Shown here in pieces: positions 16,534-25,843 of a stretch of DNA of 64,000 nt. A program made the position numbers and the translations under genes. The stretch spans positions 1 to 64,000 of the forward strand of contig JANWZI010000001.1 in assembly GCA_025054695.1 (NCBI GenBank). Reading direction: 5' to 3'. Numbering within the stretch: the first letter of the stretch is position 1; each line of letters begins with the position of its first letter. Under the pieces are notes generated by a model. It searched no databases and was not told the DNA's origin. It was given only the letters and a program-made list of their open reading frames with translations. The stretch comes from Myxococcota bacterium. GTDB lineage: Bacteria > Myxococcota_A > Polyangia > Polyangiales > JANWZI01.

Positions 16534-17832
16534 GTGACCATCTTCTGCCCCAACTGCGGGAAACCCAACACGACGACCGCGACCCGGTGCGTCGCGTGCG
16601 GAACGGACCTGACGGCGGCCGCCAGGCCGCAGCCGGGTCGATTCAAGGGAACCATGATGATGCCGGGCGCGGTGTCTCCGGCTCCGCGTCCGTCGCCCGC
16701 AGCTGGGCCAGGCGGTGGCGGGACCCCGGCGCTATCCACCCCGGCGGTCCAGGAGCCGCCGCGCCAGAACCTCGCGTTTCAGGCCACGATACTCGGTCCT
16801 GTCGCGCCTCCTCCGGCTGCCGGTCCGGCTCCCACTACGCCGTCCGGTGGCGGCTTCGGCGCGCCGGCTCAGGCAGGGCCGGGCGCCCCGCCGACAGCCG
16901 GTGGTGGAATCGTCGCTGCTGCGGAATTCGGCGTGGGGGCGGCTGGCGCGATGTCCGCGCAGCAGCCAGGTGGTGCGCGAGCGTTCGAGTCGCCACCATC
17001 GCCCGGGCTCGGGGCAGCGCCGCCGACTCAAGCGTCGTCCCCTGCGCCCTCCGAACCGTTCGGTGCCTCGTCGACGGGTGGTGGTGGGTTCGGATCGCCC
17101 GCACCGTCGCCGCCGCCAGCGGGGGGCTTCGGAGTGCCGTCGCCATCGTCGGGCGGTTTCGGCTCACCGCCCCCATCATCGTCGGGGGGTTTCGGGTCGC
17201 CGCCTGCTCCGGGCGCGTCGGCGCCTGGTTCGGCGGGTCCAGGCTTCGGCGGCGGATTCGGATCACCGGGCTCGACCGGACCGATGGGCGGCGGCGGTGC
17301 TGGCTTCGGACCGCCGCCGGGGGGCGAGGGGCCCGCCGAGCCGCCCAAGAAGAAGAGCAAGACGTTGCTGTTCGTAGGCATCGGATGCCTCGCGCTTCTC
17401 TTCTGCGTGCTCGCCGGGTGGGCCATCAGCTGCTTCGTGTGCAAGAAGGCCGCGGAGACGGCCGGGAGCGCGTTCGCGGTGGAGATCCAGCGGATCCCGC
17501 TCGTCGCGACGCTCGGCGGCATCCGGATGAGCTGCGTGACCGATCCGAGCGGAGCATCGGCCGCGCAATACTTCCACCCGAACGTGTTTCCGCAGCTGCA
17601 GGCGCAGGCGTGCGCGATCGACGACAACGTCCTCAATGCGTATTCGGAGCCGAATCGTTCGCAGGCTGCGACCGCGCGCGGTTCGCCGTACGAGGCGACC
17701 ATCACGGGCCTCGGTCTGCAGCTCGATGGCTGTGCGGTGTTCAGCTCCGGGGCTTCGAGGATCGTCGGATGCTCCGATCCGTCGGGCCGCTACCTCATCG
17801 TGCACGCGGAGAACATCGCGCAGGTGCAATGA
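16534..17832 (+). CDS. Zinc-ribbon membrane protein with Gly/Pro/Ser-rich linker
   Basis: GTG 16534 is preceded by GGAGGG and starts directly with a zinc ribbon (FCPNCGKPN...CVACGTDL, four cysteines), giving 432 residues. Residues about 35-270 are low-complexity with recurring G-F-G-S/A-P units. One transmembrane helix (LLFVGIGCLALLFCVLAGWAI) follows a KKKSK stop-transfer-type stretch. The C-terminal part (about 310-432) is therefore outside the cytoplasm. The architecture is frequent in Myxococcota; its function is not known. The upstream 190 bp hold no gene I can support. Confidence 0.65.
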   Translation: MTIFCPNCGKPNTTTATRCVACGTDLTAAARPQPGRFKGTMMMPGAVSPAPRPSPAAGPGGGGTPALSTPAVQEPPRQNLAFQATILGPVAPPPAAGPAPTTPSGGGFGAPAQAGPGAPPTAGGGIVAAAEFGVGAAGAMSAQQPGGARAFESPPSPGLGAAPPTQASSPAPSEPFGASSTGGGGFGSPAPSPPPAGGFGVPSPSSGGFGSPPPSSSGGFGSPPAPGASAPGSAGPGFGGGFGSPGSTGPMGGGGAGFGPPPGGEGPAEPPKKKSKTLLFVGIGCLALLFCVLAGWAISCFVCKKAAETAGSAFAVEIQRIPLVATLGGIRMSCVTDPSGASAAQYFHPNVFPQLQAQACAIDDNVLNAYSEPNRSQAATARGSPYEATITGLGLQLDGCAVFSSGASRIVGCSDPSGRYLIVHAENIAQVQ

Positions 17833-17889
17833 TCGGGGCACGTACGCCGGAGGCGTGAGCGCTCCGACGCCGACGGGTGCGCGGCCGCC

Positions 17890-18288
17890 GTGTGGCAGGT
17901 TCTGTTCGAGCCGGAGCGCGGACTGCTGACCGTCCGGCTGAGCGGGCACGTCGCGCTGCAGGACGTGCGCGATCTCGCCGAGGCGCACGCGCGAGCGCTC
18001 GAGGCGACCGGGGCCGCGCCGTTCCGCGTGCTCGTCGACGCGCGGGGGCTCGTGCCGCTCGAGCCCGAGGCCGTGCTGTGGCTCGGCGCCATGAAGAGGG
18101 TGGCCGCCGAGCAGCCGGGATTTCGCGGGGTCGCGGTCCTCGCGGACAGCGCGACGGTTCTCATGCAACAGCATCGCGTGCGTCTGTCACGTGCGTCGCC
18201 CGGCTCCGACGGCGGGGGCCTCGAGCTGGTGACGCTTGATGAGGCCGAGGCGCTGCGGTTCGTACGGGCTTCGACCGCGGACCGCTGA
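17890..18288 (+). CDS. STAS-like small protein
   Basis: This 132-residue protein from GTG 17890 alternates short strands and helices (LLTVRLSGHVALQDVRDLAEAH ... FRVLVDARGLVPL), a pattern resembling STAS/SpoIIAA-like folds. No phosphorylatable serine signature is evident. It lies 57 bp after the zinc-ribbon gene on the same strand and may be co-transcribed. Function is unknown; the fold assignment is tentative. Confidence 0.5.
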   Translation: MWQVLFEPERGLLTVRLSGHVALQDVRDLAEAHARALEATGAAPFRVLVDARGLVPLEPEAVLWLGAMKRVAAEQPGFRGVAVLADSATVLMQQHRVRLSRASPGSDGGGLELVTLDEAEALRFVRASTADR

Positions 18289-18440
18289 TGCGGCGGCTCG
18301 CCGCGTATGTTCAGTCGAGGGTCGTGGCGTCTGGGGCCGCGAGCTCGGGCCGTGTTTAAGCAACCCGACCGGCGCTGCGAGGCCCAGTTCGAGTCGGCGA
18401 CCGGGCCTGCGGTTCGAGCTCCAGCACACGTGCGCGGCGG

Positions 18441-18842
18441 TCAGGGTGGCAGCGCGGTGATCGAGATCCGGTACGGGCCAGTCGCCTGACCTTCGTAGGA
18501 ATTGGCAAGCACGACGTACTCGCCGCTCTCGGCGGCGACGTGCGTGATCTTCGCGTCGGTGCGGCCGACGCTGGGATCGTCGTCGTTCGACGTGACCTGC
18601 TTGCCGTCGTGGAGCAGGTGCAGGTACGCGTCGAAGGCCTGGCTGCGCATCACCGCGGTGATCGTCCAGCCCGCCTCGGCGCGAAACCGGTATTCGTCGT
18701 AGTACGAGCCGTCCTGCTGCAGCACGGCATCGCCCGTCGCGAGCGTCCCCTCGGTCTCGATGCGGACGGGTTCCGCCTTGCCGCAGGCCGAGGCGAGCGG
18801 TGGGACGCCCAGCATCAGCGCGAAAACGCGGGGCCGCATCAT
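18441..18842 (-). CDS. Small lipoprotein with PPC-like beta domain
   Basis: This 133-residue protein starts MMRPRVFALML and has a lipobox-like LASAC, predicting lipid attachment. The mature part resembles a bacterial pre-peptidase C-terminal (PPC) domain: AYLHLLHDGKQVTSNDDD followed by ESGEYVVLANSYEGQATGPYRISI. PPC domains are usually appended to secreted peptidases; here one stands alone. It is followed on the same strand side by another envelope gene to the right. Confidence 0.62.
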   Translation of the reverse strand: MMRPRVFALMLGVPPLASACGKAEPVRIETEGTLATGDAVLQQDGSYYDEYRFRAEAGWTITAVMRSQAFDAYLHLLHDGKQVTSNDDDPSVGRTDAKITHVAAESGEYVVLANSYEGQATGPYRISITALPP

Positions 18843-18890
18843 CGGCGCGCAGGTTAGTACGACCGGCGCGTGGGGTCGAGACGGGCGCCC

Positions 18891-19397
18891 TCAGAACGTA
18901 ATGCCGACCTGCAGGCCCGTGGGCCACGTCAGGCGCAGCAGGAGAGCGTTGCGCGCTGAGAAGTGATAGCGTGCGCCGAATCCCGCGAAAGGCGCCACGA
19001 ACGTGCGCCAGTAGCGGTTACGGTGGGGGCCGAACCACAGGGCCACGCCGAGCTCCGGGCACAGCGACCAGTGCTCCGAGAGGTAGAAGTTCCATTGCAG
19101 CGCGACGACGGGAAAGACGCCGAGGTTGGAGGCGTCCCACCACCAGAACGCCTCGGCGCCGACCGAGACCGATAGGTCGTCGTCCACCCCGTCGACGGCG
19201 CCTCGGGAGACGATGGGGATGTCGGCGCGGAACCCCAGCCCGCCGTTGCGGTACCAGCCGAGGTCGAGGTGCAGGTCGAAGCGTACCCGGTCGTGGTCGC
19301 GCTGTTGCGCGCGCGCGCTGCCGCTGGCGAGCGGCGCGCCGCCCGCGAACAGCGCGGCGCCGAGCCACAGGACGGCATGCGTCGCATGGGAACGCAT
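18891..19397 (-). CDS. Putative outer-membrane beta-barrel protein
   Basis: ATG 19397 (MRSHATHAVLWLGAALFAGG) gives 168 residues with a signal peptide ending near SARA. The mature sequence alternates aromatic and polar residues (LHLDLGWYRNGGLGFRADI, VALQWNFYLSEHWSL) and ends in TGLQVGITF with a terminal Phe, typical of small outer-membrane barrels. Its partner is unknown. It is divergent from the mlaF-like gene, sharing a 49-bp gap. Confidence 0.58.
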   Translation of the reverse strand: MRSHATHAVLWLGAALFAGGAPLASGSARAQQRDHDRVRFDLHLDLGWYRNGGLGFRADIPIVSRGAVDGVDDDLSVSVGAEAFWWWDASNLGVFPVVALQWNFYLSEHWSLCPELGVALWFGPHRNRYWRTFVAPFAGFGARYHFSARNALLLRLTWPTGLQVGITF

Positions 19398-19446
19398 GCG
19401 AGCCGTGTAGCGCGGCCGCACGCACGAGGTCAATCTCGATGGGATC

Positions 19447-20250
19447 GTGGCGCTCATCGAGTTTCGGCACGTCCGCAAGTCGTTCGGCGACAAGGTCGTC
19501 TATTCCGATCTGACGCTCGACGTACACCGCGGCGAGCTGCTCACCATCATCGGCGGGTCGGGTCAAGGCAAGAGCGTCATGCTCAAGCTGCTGACGGGGC
19601 TGCTCGAGGCCGACGGCGGCTCGATCCGCTTCGACGGCATGGAGCTGGTGGGCCTCCCGGAACGGGCGCGCGGTCCCGTGCGTCGCCGGATCGGGATGCT
19701 GTTCCAGGGCTCCGCGCTGTTCGACTCGCTCACCGTGCGCGAGAACGTCGCCTACGGGCTGCGCGAGCACCTGCGCCTCGACGAGCGACAGATCGACGCA
19801 CGCGTCGCCGAGGCGCTCGTGGCCGTCGGCCTGCCCGGCATCGAGTCGATGTGGCCGTCGGACCTGTCGGGCGGCATGCGCAAGCGCGTCGGTCTGGCCA
19901 GAGCCATCGCGTACCGACCCGAGGTGCTGCTCTACGACGAGCCGACGACGGGGCTCGATCCCATCAACACGACGCGCATCAACCAGCTCATCGTGCATTT
20001 GAAACGCTCGCTCGACGTGACGAGCGTCGTCGTTACGCACGACATGCAGAGCGCGTTCGGGATCTCGGACCGCATCGCGATGATTCACGAGGGCCGGGTG
20101 ATCTTCGAGGGCAGCCCCGAGGCGCTGCGCCGCTCGAGCGATCCGCGGGTGCGCGCCTTCATCGAGGGCGCCGCGCCGGACGACGAGGCGGAGCTGGCGG
20201 CCCTGCACGGCCGGGCGAGCGCGACGCACGGTCCGCCGCCCTTGCGTTGA
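19447..20250 (+). CDS. mlaF: ABC transporter ATP-binding protein, MlaF-like
   Basis: This 267-residue ATPase has the length and spacing of MlaF/Ttg2A, which powers phospholipid movement between inner and outer membranes. Visible motifs are Walker A GGSGQGKS (residues 36-43), signature LSGGMRKR, Walker B LLYDEPTTGLD (Asp164-Glu165) and the switch His in VVTHDM. GTG 19447 is the start. The downstream MCE protein supports the assignment. The permease MlaE is not in this cluster. Confidence 0.85.
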   Translation: MALIEFRHVRKSFGDKVVYSDLTLDVHRGELLTIIGGSGQGKSVMLKLLTGLLEADGGSIRFDGMELVGLPERARGPVRRRIGMLFQGSALFDSLTVRENVAYGLREHLRLDERQIDARVAEALVAVGLPGIESMWPSDLSGGMRKRVGLARAIAYRPEVLLYDEPTTGLDPINTTRINQLIVHLKRSLDVTSVVVTHDMQSAFGISDRIAMIHEGRVIFEGSPEALRRSSDPRVRAFIEGAAPDDEAELAALHGRASATHGPPPLR

Positions 20251-20281
20251 GCGCGCGGCGCTGCTTTGCTTCCGGCCGTCC

Positions 20282-21385
20282 GTGTCGGCGGCACGCGCGA
20301 CCGACGTGCGGGTGGGCATCTTCGTGTTGGCCGCGCTCGCGGTCGGCGGGGGCGTCGCGTTCGTCATCGGCAACCGCCAGAACCTGTTCGCGAGCAAGAC
20401 CGAATATCGCGCGGTGTTCGATTCGGTGGGCGGCTTGCGTGCGGGCAGCCCGGTTCGCATCGGCGGGGTGGACGTCGGCACCGTGTCCGCGGTGCGGCTC
20501 GGCGAGGATGGCCGCATCCACGTCGAGCTGGGCATCGTGGACTCGGCCGCGCACCTCGTCTGCACCGACAGCGTGGCCACGGTGGGCAACAAGGGCCTAC
20601 TCGGAGACCGGCTCGTGGACATCACCGCCGGCCGCGGACCACGCTTGCCGCCGGGAGGCACGCTTCGCACCGAATCGCCGGTGGACATCGGCGCGTACGC
20701 AGCGCGGCTGGGCGGGATGCTCGGCCGACTGGAGGGCGTCGTCGACAACGTGCGGGAGGCGACCGCGATCCTCGCCGATCCGCAGCTCGGCGCCGACGTG
20801 CGCGCGGTCGCGCGGCACCTGGCCTCCTTGCTGGAGGCAGCCGATGCGGCCGACGGCCCCGTCCGCCGCCTGCTGACTGATCCGGCGGTCGGAGAGAACC
20901 TCGCGGCCAGCGTGGCGCACGCGCGCACCGCAAGCGCAGAGGCGGCCCGTGCGGCTGCGAGCATGCGCGCGATCCTCGACGAGGTGCGCAGCGGCGAGGG
21001 CACTGCGCACGAGCTCGTCTACGGGCGCGAGGGAGTGCGGCTCGTGCGCGCCTTGGCCGACGTCGGCGAGCGAACGGGCGAGCTATTGCGGCAGGCGCGG
21101 GAGGGCGAGGGGCTGCTCCACGAGATGCTGTACGGCGATGCGGGCGGCCGCATCGCCGGCAACTTGGCGAGCGCGAGCGAACACCTGGAGGCGATTCTGC
21201 GTGACGTGCGCGCGGGGCGCGGGACGCTTGGGGGGCTGCTGACCGATCCATCCATCTACGAGGACATCAAGCGCCTGGTCGGCGATCTCGAGCGCAACGA
21301 AATTCTGCGCGCGCTGGTGCGCTACTCGATCCGACACGACGAAGCGCGGCCTCGGACGCAGGTTCGCCCCAGCTCCGGGCCGTGA
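20282..21385 (+). CDS. mlaD: MCE/MlaD-family lipid-binding protein
   Basis: This 367-residue protein has one N-terminal transmembrane helix (VGIFVLAALAVGGGVAFVIG) and then an MCE domain (residues about 40-120), recognisable by YRAVFDSVGGLRAGSPVRIGGVDVGTV and GLLGDRLVDI. MCE rings form the periplasmic tunnel of Mla-type lipid carriers. The long C-terminal part is Ala/Arg-rich helix with two similar GEG/GRG-x-L/T segments. GTG 20282 is the start. Its stop overlaps the start of the glycosyltransferase gene (GTGA). Confidence 0.82.
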   Translation: MSAARATDVRVGIFVLAALAVGGGVAFVIGNRQNLFASKTEYRAVFDSVGGLRAGSPVRIGGVDVGTVSAVRLGEDGRIHVELGIVDSAAHLVCTDSVATVGNKGLLGDRLVDITAGRGPRLPPGGTLRTESPVDIGAYAARLGGMLGRLEGVVDNVREATAILADPQLGADVRAVARHLASLLEAADAADGPVRRLLTDPAVGENLAASVAHARTASAEAARAAASMRAILDEVRSGEGTAHELVYGREGVRLVRALADVGERTGELLRQAREGEGLLHEMLYGDAGGRIAGNLASASEHLEAILRDVRAGRGTLGGLLTDPSIYEDIKRLVGDLERNEILRALVRYSIRHDEARPRTQVRPSSGP

Positions 21386-22101
21386 CGGCGGGCAGCCCCT
21401 CGGTTTCGATCGTCGTCTTCGCCTACGACGAAGCGCCGAGCGTCGGTGCGATGCTCGCCGAGCTGCGCGGCTGGCTCGAAGCGCACGAGCCTCGGGCGGA
21501 GATCGTGCTCGTCGACGACGGCTCGCGCGACGCGACGGTCGAGGTGGCGGCCCGCGCGCTGTCCGGAAGTGTGCACCGCATCGAGCGGCACGCGCGCAAC
21601 CGGGGCATCGGGGCGGCGCTCAAGACGGGCGTGGCCGCCAGCCGGGCGCCGCTCGTGACGTTTCTGCCGGCCGACGGGCAGGTTCCGCCGACCGCCGTCG
21701 GAGTCTTGCTCGAACGGCAGCGCCGCACGGGCGCGGACGTCGTGCTCAGCGTCTATCGGCGCCGGGACGACGGCGTGCACCGCAAGGTGCTGTCCGTGGG
21801 CGTGCGGGTGCTCGTCGCGGCGGTGCACGGGGTCTGGCTGCGAAGCGATGGTCCGTACTTGTTCCGCCGCGCGCTGTTCGACGCGACGCAGCTGCCCGCA
21901 GACTCGTTCTTTCTCAACTTCGAGTTCCCTCTACGTGCTCTCCGTGCGGGGTTGCACGTGCAGACGGTCGAAGTGGATTGCAGGCCGCGTCGTGCCGGAC
22001 GCAGCAAATCGACTGGTGCCGGGCGCATCGCCGCGGTCGCGCGCGATCTGTTCGCGTTGCGTGTTCGCCGGATCCGCGAGGGCATGGGACGTCTACGCTG
22101 A
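21382..22101 (+). CDS. Glycosyltransferase family 2
   Basis: This 239-residue GT-A fold enzyme has SIVVFAYDEAPSV at the N-terminus, the nucleotide-binding IVLVDDGSRDAT, and LPADGQVPP in place of the classic DxD region. It resembles dolichol-phosphate mannose synthase-like GT2 enzymes that move sugar from a nucleotide donor to a lipid. No transmembrane tail is present. The 4-bp overlap with the mlaD-like gene implies translational coupling, so a role in envelope lipid or polysaccharide is likely but unproven. Confidence 0.78.
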   Translation: MTAGSPSVSIVVFAYDEAPSVGAMLAELRGWLEAHEPRAEIVLVDDGSRDATVEVAARALSGSVHRIERHARNRGIGAALKTGVAASRAPLVTFLPADGQVPPTAVGVLLERQRRTGADVVLSVYRRRDDGVHRKVLSVGVRVLVAAVHGVWLRSDGPYLFRRALFDATQLPADSFFLNFEFPLRALRAGLHVQTVEVDCRPRRAGRSKSTGAGRIAAVARDLFALRVRRIREGMGRLR

Positions 22102-22144
22102 TTCGTCGGCTGGCACGGAGCATGGCGCGCGCGTACCTTTGTTG

Positions 22145-23821
22145 GTGGTGATCGGCGTTTCGGCGCGAGCGACGGCCGTCGTCGTCGCGCTGCTCGGAGG
22201 CTGCGACGGCGCCGGGCGAGCCCCCCCGCCGGGCGACGGCGGAGCCCGCGCGGATCGCGAGTTGGTCGAGCCCGCGTTGCTCGTGCTCGAATCGGCTCCC
22301 GCGGTCACGCTGGCGTACGGCGAGCGCACGGAGCTCGTCGTGCGTCACGTCGAGCTCGATGGCGTGCGCCCGGTCCCAGGCGCCACCGTGTCGATCGCCC
22401 TCGTCGGCCGGGCGAACGACTCGACGCTTTCCGCGACCGAGCGTGTCACCGACGCCGACGGGCGCGCGCGCGTGACCCTCGTTGCGGGAGGAACCCCGTC
22501 GTTGTTCCGCGTGCGGCTGGCGACGGCGCGCGCGGCGGCCGTGCACGTCGACGTGTCGGTGAGCGGGACGGGCTTCGGCCGGCTTCGCGTGCGCGTGCGC
22601 CACCGGGGCGCTCGCACGCTCGACGAGCGTCGCGTCGGAGTCGTGCTCGGCGAGACGTGTCCGGCGTTTCCCTGGCCGGATGGGGCGCCGTCGCGCTGGA
22701 CGGGCCTCGCACCAGGCTCGGACGAGGCGAGCGTCTACGGACTTCCGGCGGACGTCCCGCTCGTCGTGCTCGCCGAGGGGCTAAGCGTGCGCGGCACGGG
22801 CGAAGGACGGTATGCGGTCGTGGCCGCCGGCTGTGCCGACGGCGTCGCGGTGCGTGCCGGCGAGGTAGGCGACGCCGAGGTCGAGGTGCGCGACCTGCCC
22901 CTCGACGTCTCGGGTCGATTCGAGGCGCGGATCACCCTGCGGAACACCGAGCTCGCCCGGCTCGCCCGCGGCGAGATCGTCGCGGGGGCCGAGCGGATCC
23001 TGGCCGTCGACGGAGGCGCGGCCCGTTCGCTGCTCGACGCGCTCGAGCGCACGTTGCGCGCGGCGGGGGCCGACGACGAGGCCGACGTCCTCGTCGCGCG
23101 GCGACGCGACGGCATGCTCGAGGCGGCGCTCGCCGACGACCTCGCGCGCCGTCGCGTCGGGCCGGTCACGGATCTCGAGCGGATCGCGGACGAGGCGAGG
23201 CGCTGGATGTCGGCGTTCGCGCTCGAGGGCGTGCTGCAGGTGGGCCGCGAGGGGACGGGGCGGTGGGACTCGACCTCCCTCGTCCTTCTGGGCGAGGAAC
23301 CGGGCGACGGCAGGCTCGAGCTCATGCTGCCCGCGCCGTCGCTCGAGGGGCGGTGGAACGCGGATCCGACACGCGCCGCGCTACGCGTGGAGGGCGTGGG
23401 CGGGGTGCTGGAGCTGGGGCGACTCGTGCGCGCCTCGGTCGAGGCGGTGGTGGGTGCATCGGGCGCGGTCACGGTCCTGGACGCGCTCGCCGCGGGCGGT
23501 ACGTGCGATGCGTTCGAGTCGTTCGTGCACGAAACGGGCGAGCTGTCCGCGCTGTGCGATGGACGGTGCGCGCGCAACGCGTGCAAGGCCGCGTTCGAGC
23601 GGCTGTGGGGCGGCGCGGTCGAGCGCGTCGAGGCACTCTCCGCGCGTTGTCGCGACCTCTGGCTCGATGGGGCCGCGGTCTTCGTCGAGCGTGACGGCGA
23701 CCTGGTCGTCGACGGAATCGAGTCGGCCCTCGGCGATCTGCAGGCCCGATGGACCGGCCCCACGGCCACGTCCGGAGAGCGGCTCGATGCGGCCCTGCAC
23801 GGGTGGCGCGAGGCGCCGTGA
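22145..23821 (+). CDS. Lipoprotein with Ig-like (Big1-type) N-terminal domain
   Basis: This is about 558 residues from GTG 22145 (TTG 22142 and GTG 22148 also fit). A hydrophobic segment and lipobox LLGGC mark it as a lipoprotein. Residues about 35-140 (PVPGATVSIALVGRANDSTLSATERV, then TDADGRARVTLVAG) resemble a bacterial Ig-like/carboxypeptidase-regulatory fold. The rest is of unknown fold with a Cys-rich patch (LCDGRCARNACKAAF). Similar architectures in Myxococcota are uncharacterised. Function unknown. Confidence 0.6.
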   Translation: MVIGVSARATAVVVALLGGCDGAGRAPPPGDGGARADRELVEPALLVLESAPAVTLAYGERTELVVRHVELDGVRPVPGATVSIALVGRANDSTLSATERVTDADGRARVTLVAGGTPSLFRVRLATARAAAVHVDVSVSGTGFGRLRVRVRHRGARTLDERRVGVVLGETCPAFPWPDGAPSRWTGLAPGSDEASVYGLPADVPLVVLAEGLSVRGTGEGRYAVVAAGCADGVAVRAGEVGDAEVEVRDLPLDVSGRFEARITLRNTELARLARGEIVAGAERILAVDGGAARSLLDALERTLRAAGADDEADVLVARRRDGMLEAALADDLARRRVGPVTDLERIADEARRWMSAFALEGVLQVGREGTGRWDSTSLVLLGEEPGDGRLELMLPAPSLEGRWNADPTRAALRVEGVGGVLELGRLVRASVEAVVGASGAVTVLDALAAGGTCDAFESFVHETGELSALCDGRCARNACKAAFERLWGGAVERVEALSARCRDLWLDGAAVFVERDGDLVVDGIESALGDLQARWTGPTATSGERLDAALHGWREAP

Positions 23822-23897
23822 CCGGACCGCTTCGCGATCGAGCGCGTCGGAGGGTCGACGCGCCCCGGCGCGCAACGGGCTGAGGGCGGCCCCTTCC

Positions 23898-24392
23898 ATG
23901 CCCCCCGACGTCTACCCGCTCGAGGCCCTGCTCACCGTGCGACGCCGCACGCTCGACGAGGCGCGCGAGGCGCTCGCGGCGGCGCAGGCCGCACGCGACC
24001 GCGCGCAGTCCGAGCTGCAGCAGGCCGAGGAGGCGCTTCGGGCGTACCGCGCCCGGACGGAGGAGCTGCGACGGGCCCATGCGCAGGCGGCGCTGCAGGC
24101 GCGCAAGGCCGCCGTGGCCCATCGTGAGCTGGATTACATGGCCGCGCGGCAGCTCGAGCAGGCGCGCCTGGCCGACGCGGTGCATCAGGCCGGGCGGCGT
24201 CTCGAGGAGCAGGAGCGCGCGCTGGAGCAAGCGCGGCAGGTGCTGGCGCAGGCCCGCTCCGAGCTCGAGGCGGCGGAACGCGATCGGGCGCGGTGGCTTG
24301 AGCGACGGCGCGTCGAGCGCGAGCGCCGTGCGGAGGCCGACCTCGACGACCTCGCGGCGGCCCGCGCCGGTCGCGACGAGCCGCGCCACTAG
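23898..24392 (+). CDS. sctO: Probable type III secretion stalk protein (SctO/YscO, FliJ-like)
   Basis: ATG 23898 gives 164 residues that are almost entirely a charged coiled coil (about residues 12-155), starting YPLEALLTVRRRTLDEAREAL. This start and the all-helical hairpin of about 160 residues match SctO/FliJ, which links the export ATPase ring to SctV. No adjacent ATPase gene is present, but sctV and sctU occur elsewhere in the window. Any small coiled-coil protein could look similar, so the call is moderate. Confidence 0.5.
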   Translation: MPPDVYPLEALLTVRRRTLDEAREALAAAQAARDRAQSELQQAEEALRAYRARTEELRRAHAQAALQARKAAVAHRELDYMAARQLEQARLADAVHQAGRRLEEQERALEQARQVLAQARSELEAAERDRARWLERRRVERERRAEADLDDLAAARAGRDEPRH

Positions 24393-24470
24393 CTTCTCGG
24401 CTGGGCGCGTCGTGCGACGCGCGCAGCAGCGATTCGCTCGCCGGTACCGCCGTCTCGCGCGCGCCGTGGC

Positions 24471-25046
24471 ATGATGCACGCCGTGGCCATGACCGAGGCT
24501 GAGCGCCTCCTCGAGCTGCTGCGGAGCGACGCGCTGCGACGGGGTTGGTTCACGCTCGCTTCCGGTCGGAGCAGCGACTGGCTTATCGACTGCAAGCGCG
24601 TGGTGCTGCGCGCGGAGGGGCACGCGCTCGTCGCGGCCGTCGTGCTTGATGCGATCGGTCGCCTCGAGGGGCCCCCGCCCGTCGCGGTCGCCGGCGTCGA
24701 GCTCGGGGGCTGTCCGCTCGCCTCCGCCGTGGCGCTGCGCAGTCACCAGCTCGGTCGGCCGCTGGACGCCATCTACGTACGCAAGAGTCCGAAAGACCAC
24801 GGCAGCCGCGGTGCCCTCGAGGGCGCCGAGAGCCTCCCGCCGGGCGCGCGCGTCGTCGTCGTCGAGGACGTCGTGACGACGGGCGGCTCGACGCTCGCTG
24901 CGGTCGAGAAGCTTCGGGCGGCGGGGTTCGACGTCGTGGGCGTCGTCGCGCTGGTCGATCGGGGCGAAGGCGCGGCCGAGGCGCTGGCCGCGGCAAGCGT
25001 TCCTCTGCTTGCCGTTTTTCATCGCGGGGATCTGCTCCGGTCGTGA
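24471..25046 (+). CDS. pyrE: Orotate phosphoribosyltransferase
   Basis: This enzyme of up to 191 residues transfers orotate onto PRPP to give OMP in pyrimidine synthesis. The PRPP-binding motif VVVVEDVVTTGGST is exact for type I phosphoribosyltransferases, and the N-terminal LRRGWFTLASGRSSDWLIDCK is PyrE-specific. ATG 24489 (MTEAERLLELL) fits the family best; 24471 and 24474 are alternatives. The stop overlaps the GTG of the next gene. Confidence 0.9.
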   Translation: MMHAVAMTEAERLLELLRSDALRRGWFTLASGRSSDWLIDCKRVVLRAEGHALVAAVVLDAIGRLEGPPPVAVAGVELGGCPLASAVALRSHQLGRPLDAIYVRKSPKDHGSRGALEGAESLPPGARVVVVEDVVTTGGSTLAAVEKLRAAGFDVVGVVALVDRGEGAAEALAAASVPLLAVFHRGDLLRS

Positions 25047-25726
25047 GACCCACGCGCACACCCGTTGCGTCGAGGGGCGCGCGTCGAGGGTGGCTGCCCG
25101 TCGGCCTGATCGGGCTCGGCGTGCTTGCCGCGTGCACGGCGCCGACGCTGAGCCTTCGCCCGGCGCCACGCGCGTTCACGGCGCGCGACTACGAGACGGT
25201 GTATCGGGCGTGGACGCGCCAGTCCGATGCGTTCTCGTTCGCGCGGCTCGCGGACGTGCTGCACGTGACCGCGACGTTCCAGTCGTGGGAGCAGCGATGG
25301 GCCTACGTGGTGCGCTATGCCGAGGACCACGGTCTTTCGACCGAGGAGCGCGACCGGATGCTGCGGGCGAACCTCGAGGACGCGCGCGAACACCACCGGT
25401 TCTTCGTGACGCTCGCCGGGGAGTACGTGCGCGAATCGGATTTGACCGATGCGCGCTCGGCGTGGCGCGTGCTGCTGCTCGATGATCGGGGCAACGCCAC
25501 AGTGCCCGTCGCCATCGAGAAGGTCGACCGCCCCACCGCGGCCGACCGCACGTACTACCCGACGATCGGCCGGCATCGGCTCGCGTTCCGGCTTGCGTTC
25601 GCCGCGCGCCGACCCGACGGTACCTCAACCCTGCCCGACGACACGTCGCGGGCGACGCTTCGGTTCACGGGTCCCCGCGGCACGGTGGATCTGGTCTGGG
25701 AACTTTCGTCGGCCGGCGTGCGTTGA
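25043..25726 (+). CDS. Lipoprotein of unknown function
   Basis: This 227-residue protein from GTG 25043 overlaps the pyrE stop by 4 bp. A basic N-terminus, hydrophobic core and lipobox LAAC predict lipid attachment. The mature part has helices rich in Trp/Tyr (TVYRAWTRQ, WEQRWAYVVRYAEDHG) and a C-terminal beta-rich half ending TVDLVWELSSAG. I recognise no family. Co-translation with pyrE looks like genome compaction rather than shared function. Confidence 0.6.
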   Translation: MRPTRTPVASRGARRGWLPVGLIGLGVLAACTAPTLSLRPAPRAFTARDYETVYRAWTRQSDAFSFARLADVLHVTATFQSWEQRWAYVVRYAEDHGLSTEERDRMLRANLEDAREHHRFFVTLAGEYVRESDLTDARSAWRVLLLDDRGNATVPVAIEKVDRPTAADRTYYPTIGRHRLAFRLAFAARRPDGTSTLPDDTSRATLRFTGPRGTVDLVWELSSAGVR

Positions 25727-25752
25727 CAGCCGCGCGCGGCGATCGATAGATT
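25723..25752 (+). promoter_or_regulatory. Sigma-70-type promoter for the HEAT-repeat lipoprotein
   Basis: A perfect TTGACA -35 box (25723-25728) overlaps the stop of the preceding gene. TAGATT (25747-25752) follows at 18 bp spacing. This predicts transcription starting near 25759 with a leader of about 85 bases before ATG 25844. Confidence 0.55.
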
Positions 25753-25843
25753 CCGCCGACTCGCCGGCGTCCGCGGGCCGGCCCCGCCCGGCCCGGCCGC
25801 GGACGACGAGGGGACGCGAGGGAAGCGGAGTCGGGAGGACGGC

